This document shows, piece after piece, positions 6,589 through 8,626 of a stretch of DNA of 8,626 nucleotides. The stretch covers positions 1 through 8,626 of the forward strand of contig JAUYSN010000182.1 of assembly GCA_030696235.1 (NCBI GenBank), written 5' to 3'. The notes beneath the pieces were generated by a model. It ran no database searches. It had not been told where the DNA came from and saw only the letters and a list, made by a program, of their open reading frames with translations. Source of the stretch: Sulfuricella sp. Its GTDB lineage: Bacteria > Pseudomonadota > Gammaproteobacteria > Burkholderiales > Sulfuricellaceae. A program made the position numbers and the translations under genes. The stretch's first letter is position 1. Every line of letters begins with the position of its first letter.

Positions 6589-6614
6589 TTTCCGCTGGAA
6601 AACAGCGGAAAAAC
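6586..6614. repeat. Perfect 12-bp inverted repeat (hairpin)
   Basis: GTTTTTCCGCTG (6586-6597), loop GAAAA, and CAGCGGAAAAAC (6603-6614) pair perfectly. No T-tract follows on either strand, so it is not a standard terminator. It lies in the predicted mgtE leader and adjoins the degenerate repeat copy. Confidence 0.6.
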
Positions 6615-6690
6615 GGGCTAAAGCGTGATTCTGCCGGCCATTGCCGGCATCATCGACTTCCCTTCTTTCCTTGCCCCACAAAATAGATCG

Positions 6691-6739
6691 GTAGGGTGGG
6701 CACGCCTTTGTGCCCACGCGGAAATAATCTCCGCCCACC
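6691..6739. repeat. GTAGGGTGGGC-type dispersed repeat with alternative pairing
   Basis: GTGGGCAC (6696-6703) pairs perfectly with GTGCCCAC (6710-6717) around a 6-nt loop. GGTGGGC (6695-6701) can instead pair with GCCCACC (6733-6739), and GCGGA (6718-6722) pairs with TCCGC (6730-6734). The GTAGGGTGGGCAC...GTGCCCAC pattern is a familiar intergenic repeat in many bacterial genomes, stated from general recognition without a search. Confidence 0.6.
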
Positions 6740-6798
6740 GCCACGAGCTCGCGCGGTTTTGCCGAAGGTTGAAAGTTGATAACAAAGGGACAGGCGGC

Positions 6799-8241
6799 AT
6801 GTCGGAAATTGAAAAAACCAAGATCCAGGAAAGCTTGCAGGAGATACTGCAACAGGTCATCGAGCTGCTGAGCAGGCATCAGCTGGTGGAAGGGCTCGTC
6901 CATAAACAGGACATGCCGCGCCATGATTTGGTTGAGACGCTGGTGCACAAGCAGCATCTGGCCGAATTGCAGAAAAAGCTCGACGAGCTTCACTCCGCCG
7001 ATATTGCTTACATCCTCGAAGCCTTGCCGCTGGAGCAGCGCTTGCTGGTCTGGGACCTGGTCAAGGTCGAGCGAGACGGCGACATCCTGCTGGAAGTTTC
7101 CGATGCGGTGCGGGAATCCCTGATCGCCAGCATGGACAGCGAGGAACTCCTCGCTGCCGCCGAACAGCTCGACACCGACGAGATCGCCGACCTCGCTCCC
7201 GACCTGCCGCACGACGTGATGCAGGAGTTGCTCGAATCGCTCGACAGCCAGAACCGCGCCCGCCTCCAGTCAGCCATGTCCTACCCGGAGGATACGGTCG
7301 GTTCGCTGATGGATTTCGACATGGTTTCCATTCGCGACGATATCAGCCTGGAAGTGGTGTTGCGCTACCTGCGCCGGTTGGGCGAGTTGCCGGGCCATAC
7401 CGACAAATTGTTCGTGGTCGACCGCAACGACAACTTCAGAGGGGTGTTGTCCCTCAAGCGGCTGTTGGTCCATGATCCCGAGGCGAGCGTGGCGGCAGTG
7501 ATGGCCGAGGATGCGGTGACCTTCCATCCCGATTCAGAAGCCGGCGAAGCCGCTTCGGCGTTCGAGCGCTATGACCTGGTTTCCGCCCCGGTGGTGGATC
7601 GGAACAACAAGCTGGTGGGACGCCTGACGGTGGACGTGGTGATGGACTTCATTCGCGAAGAGACCGACAGCGAAATGCTCTCCATGGCCGGCTTGCGCGA
7701 AGAGGAAGATTTGTTCGCCACGGTGTGGAAAAGTATCCAGAACCGCTGGACTTGGCTGGCCCTCAACCTGGTGACGGCGTTCATCGCCTCGCGCGTGATC
7801 GGCGTATTCGAAGGGTCGATCGAGAAGATCGTGGCGCTGGCGGCGCTGATGCCGATCGTTGCCGGGATCGGCGGCAATTCCGGCAACCAGACCACTACCA
7901 TGATCGTCCGCGCCCTGGCGCTGGGGCAGATTCGGGGCAGCGGCATCCGCAAGCTGTTCCTCAAGGAACTCGGCGTCAGCCTGGTCAACGGGCTGATCTG
8001 GGGCGGCATCATCGGCCTGGTCGCCTGGTTCATCTACCGCAACGCCGCGCTGGGCGTGGTGATGACCGGCGCGATGATGCTCAACCTCCTGCTTGCGGCG
8101 CTGATGGGCGTGCTGATCCCGATGCTCATGCACAAGCTCGGGCGCGATCCGGCGGTGGGATCCAGCGTGATGATCACCGCCGTGACCGACAGCGGCGGTT
8201 TTTTCATTTTTCTCGGCTTGGCCACGCTTTTCCTGCTTTAA
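6799..8241 (+). CDS. mgtE: MgtE-type magnesium transporter with CBS domains
   Basis: An inner-membrane Mg2+ channel/transporter gated by intracellular Mg2+. The 480 residues show a charged helical N-terminal domain (about 1-165), a CBS pair (about 166-290), a connecting helix (about 292-312), and a membrane domain (about 315-480) with some five hydrophobic helices. The conserved PIVAGIGGNSGNQTTTMIVRALALGQI (352-378) and AVTDSGGFFIFLGLAT (461-476) carry the family pore signature; D464 matches the pore Asp that binds Mg2+ in characterised MgtE. N-terminal residues 26-37 and 41-52 are a near-duplicate. The ATG at 6799 (MSEIEKTK) is preferred because AAAGGGA lies 8 nt upstream and the region further up encodes only repeat-derived sequence. 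A long leader may allow Mg2+- or RNA-level control, which is inference. Confidence 0.95.
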   Translation: MSEIEKTKIQESLQEILQQVIELLSRHQLVEGLVHKQDMPRHDLVETLVHKQHLAELQKKLDELHSADIAYILEALPLEQRLLVWDLVKVERDGDILLEVSDAVRESLIASMDSEELLAAAEQLDTDEIADLAPDLPHDVMQELLESLDSQNRARLQSAMSYPEDTVGSLMDFDMVSIRDDISLEVVLRYLRRLGELPGHTDKLFVVDRNDNFRGVLSLKRLLVHDPEASVAAVMAEDAVTFHPDSEAGEAASAFERYDLVSAPVVDRNNKLVGRLTVDVVMDFIREETDSEMLSMAGLREEEDLFATVWKSIQNRWTWLALNLVTAFIASRVIGVFEGSIEKIVALAALMPIVAGIGGNSGNQTTTMIVRALALGQIRGSGIRKLFLKELGVSLVNGLIWGGIIGLVAWFIYRNAALGVVMTGAMMLNLLLAALMGVLIPMLMHKLGRDPAVGSSVMITAVTDSGGFFIFLGLATLFLL

Positions 8242-8264
8242 TGAAAGGGTGCTTTATGGTTTGC

Positions 8265-8470
8265 CCTAAAAAGCTATTGAACCGCCAAGGACGCAAAGGA
8301 CGCGAGGTAAGACAAAATAGGTTACTGATTACTGGGGGCCACCCAGCTGGTGGAAAGAAGAATCCATCTATCCATTAGTTTTGCGAGCTTTCGCCTTGCG
8401 ACGAAATGCCTGCTTACCCCGTTTCCCTTGCGTTCCTTTGCGTCCTTGGCGGTGAACTGCTGTTTCTAGG
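8265..8470. repeat. MITE-like element with inverted terminal repeats
   Basis: A perfect 19-bp inverted repeat, ACCGCCAAGGACGCAAAGG, occurs at 8281-8299 and in reverse at 8435-8453. Similarity continues outward (CCTAAAAAGC at 8265-8274 against CCTAGAAACAGC read back from 8470) and inward (ACGCGAGG against AACGCAAGG; GGTAAG 8306-8311 against CTTACC 8413-8418). Arms of about 35-45 bp thus flank a core of roughly 110 bp. The core holds a near-palindrome CCACCCAGCTGGTGG (8339-8353) and a repeat of TTGCGA (8381-8386, 8396-8401). No transposase or clear target duplication is visible. It fills most of the mgtE to DUF1614 gap. Confidence 0.65.
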
Positions 8471-8490
8471 TTTAACCGGTAAATGGAATC

Positions 8491-8626
8491 ATGCCGTTTT
8501 CGCCTTTCTATTTAGCGCTGCTTCTGGTCGCGCTCGGCCTGCTGGCCGTCTTTGTCCAGGTCGGCGCCCTGACCCTGGCCTTCGACAAGCTCGGCCTGTC
8601 TCCCCATTCCGCCACGTTGTTGCTGT
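8491..8626 (+). CDS. DUF1614-type membrane protein (N-terminal fragment, runs off window)
   Basis: The frame opens at ATG 8491 and is open to the right edge (45 codons visible). It reads MPFSPFYLALLLVALGLLAVF, then VQVGALTLAFDKLGLSPHSA. This is one hydrophobic helix (about 5-25) followed by the QVGxLTLAFxKLGLSP segment that I associate with DUF1614 proteins, which are multi-pass membrane proteins of unknown function. The ribosome binding site is weak (TGGA a few nt upstream). An alternative ATG at 8483 is out of frame. It follows the MITE-like element, and no promoter is clear. The family call rests on about 20 residues. Confidence 0.6.
   Translation, partial: MPFSPFYLALLLVALGLLAVFVQVGALTLAFDKLGLSPHSATLLL

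Larger units (their letters stand above)
6444..6798 (+). other. 355-bp non-coding region, probable long leader of mgtE
   Basis: No gene is supported here. It holds, in order: the sigma-70 promoter candidate, a run AAAATTTTT (near 6537-6545), a degenerate copy of the repeat family seen after mgtE (6557-6588), a perfect 12-bp hairpin (6586-6614), and a GTAGGGTGGGC-type repeat (6691-6739). AAAGGGA at 6784-6790 serves as Shine-Dalgarno for mgtE. I saw no recognised riboswitch such as an M-box. The reading frame continues open upstream of the mgtE ATG, but it encodes repeat translation without family features. Confidence 0.5.

Noticed and set aside
6586..6614. Hairpin as a rho-independent terminator for the cyclase gene
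   Set aside because: The A/T runs are inside the stem and no U-run follows on either strand.
6625..6798. N-terminal extension of MgtE to an upstream ATG
   Set aside because: The added residues come from a dispersed repeat. MSEIEKTK at 6799 has a good Shine-Dalgarno and matches where the family sequence begins.
6444..6798. M-box or other known Mg2+ riboswitch before mgtE
   Set aside because: I could not recognise the conserved core of the class, and it is not typical of betaproteobacteria. A covariance-model search would settle it.
6499..7212. Minus-strand open frame overlapping the mgtE leader and 5' end
   Set aside because: It lies mostly opposite the real mgtE coding sequence and translates repeat sequence elsewhere; no ribosome binding site or family features.
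8241..8378. Small open frame after mgtE starting near 8241
   Set aside because: It overlaps the mgtE stop and is a translation of the inverted-repeat element, with no support as a gene.
8265..8470. CRISPR array
   Set aside because: There are only two copies of the repeat, in inverted rather than direct orientation, with no regular spacers and no cas genes.

Overview
The window looks like ordinary chromosome from a betaproteobacterium, probably a free-living one of the Nitrosomonadales/Gallionellales/Sulfuricella type. This is inferred from the gene set, the GC-rich codon use with strong third-position GC, the aroE-mtgA pair, the order glnA then a DUF4124 gene, and the dispersed intergenic repeats. 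No species call is possible from sequence reading alone. No phage, plasmid, CRISPR, defence or biosynthetic cluster is visible.

Left part (1-3254, minus strand): a cation diffusion facilitator transporter gene, then glnA (type I glutamine synthetase), then the 5' part of a small secreted DUF4124 protein running off the left edge. glnA has a readable nitrogen-control region: a sigma-54 promoter at 1970-1985 and two NtrC-like dyads centred 31 bp apart at about 2055 and 2086. The distal dyad overlaps the stop codon of the transporter gene. A rho-independent terminator follows glnA, and a REP-like palindrome lies before the DUF4124 gene. In related genomes ntrB/ntrC often follow this DUF4124 gene; here that would be off the left edge.

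Middle (3255-6443, plus strand): a short divergent promoter region with a symmetric dyad, then aroE (shikimate dehydrogenase) overlapping mtgA (monofunctional peptidoglycan transglycosylase) by 7 nt, then a membrane-anchored PAS-PAS-GGDEF diguanylate cyclase with an intact active site and an intact inhibitory I-site.

Right part (6444-8626, plus strand): a 355-bp non-coding stretch with a good sigma-70 promoter, a perfect 12-bp hairpin and two repeat-family copies, leading into mgtE (MgtE-type Mg2+ transporter with CBS domains). After mgtE comes a roughly 206-bp MITE-like inverted-repeat element, then the first 45 codons of a DUF1614-type membrane protein running off the right edge.

The genes are housekeeping or conserved regulatory types. 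I found no strong candidate for a new biological system. The most interesting points are in control regions and repeats: the glnA enhancer placed in the neighbour's stop codon, the symmetric promoter dyad before aroE, the long structured mgtE leader, and the MITE-like element with a probable degenerate relative about 1.7 kb away.
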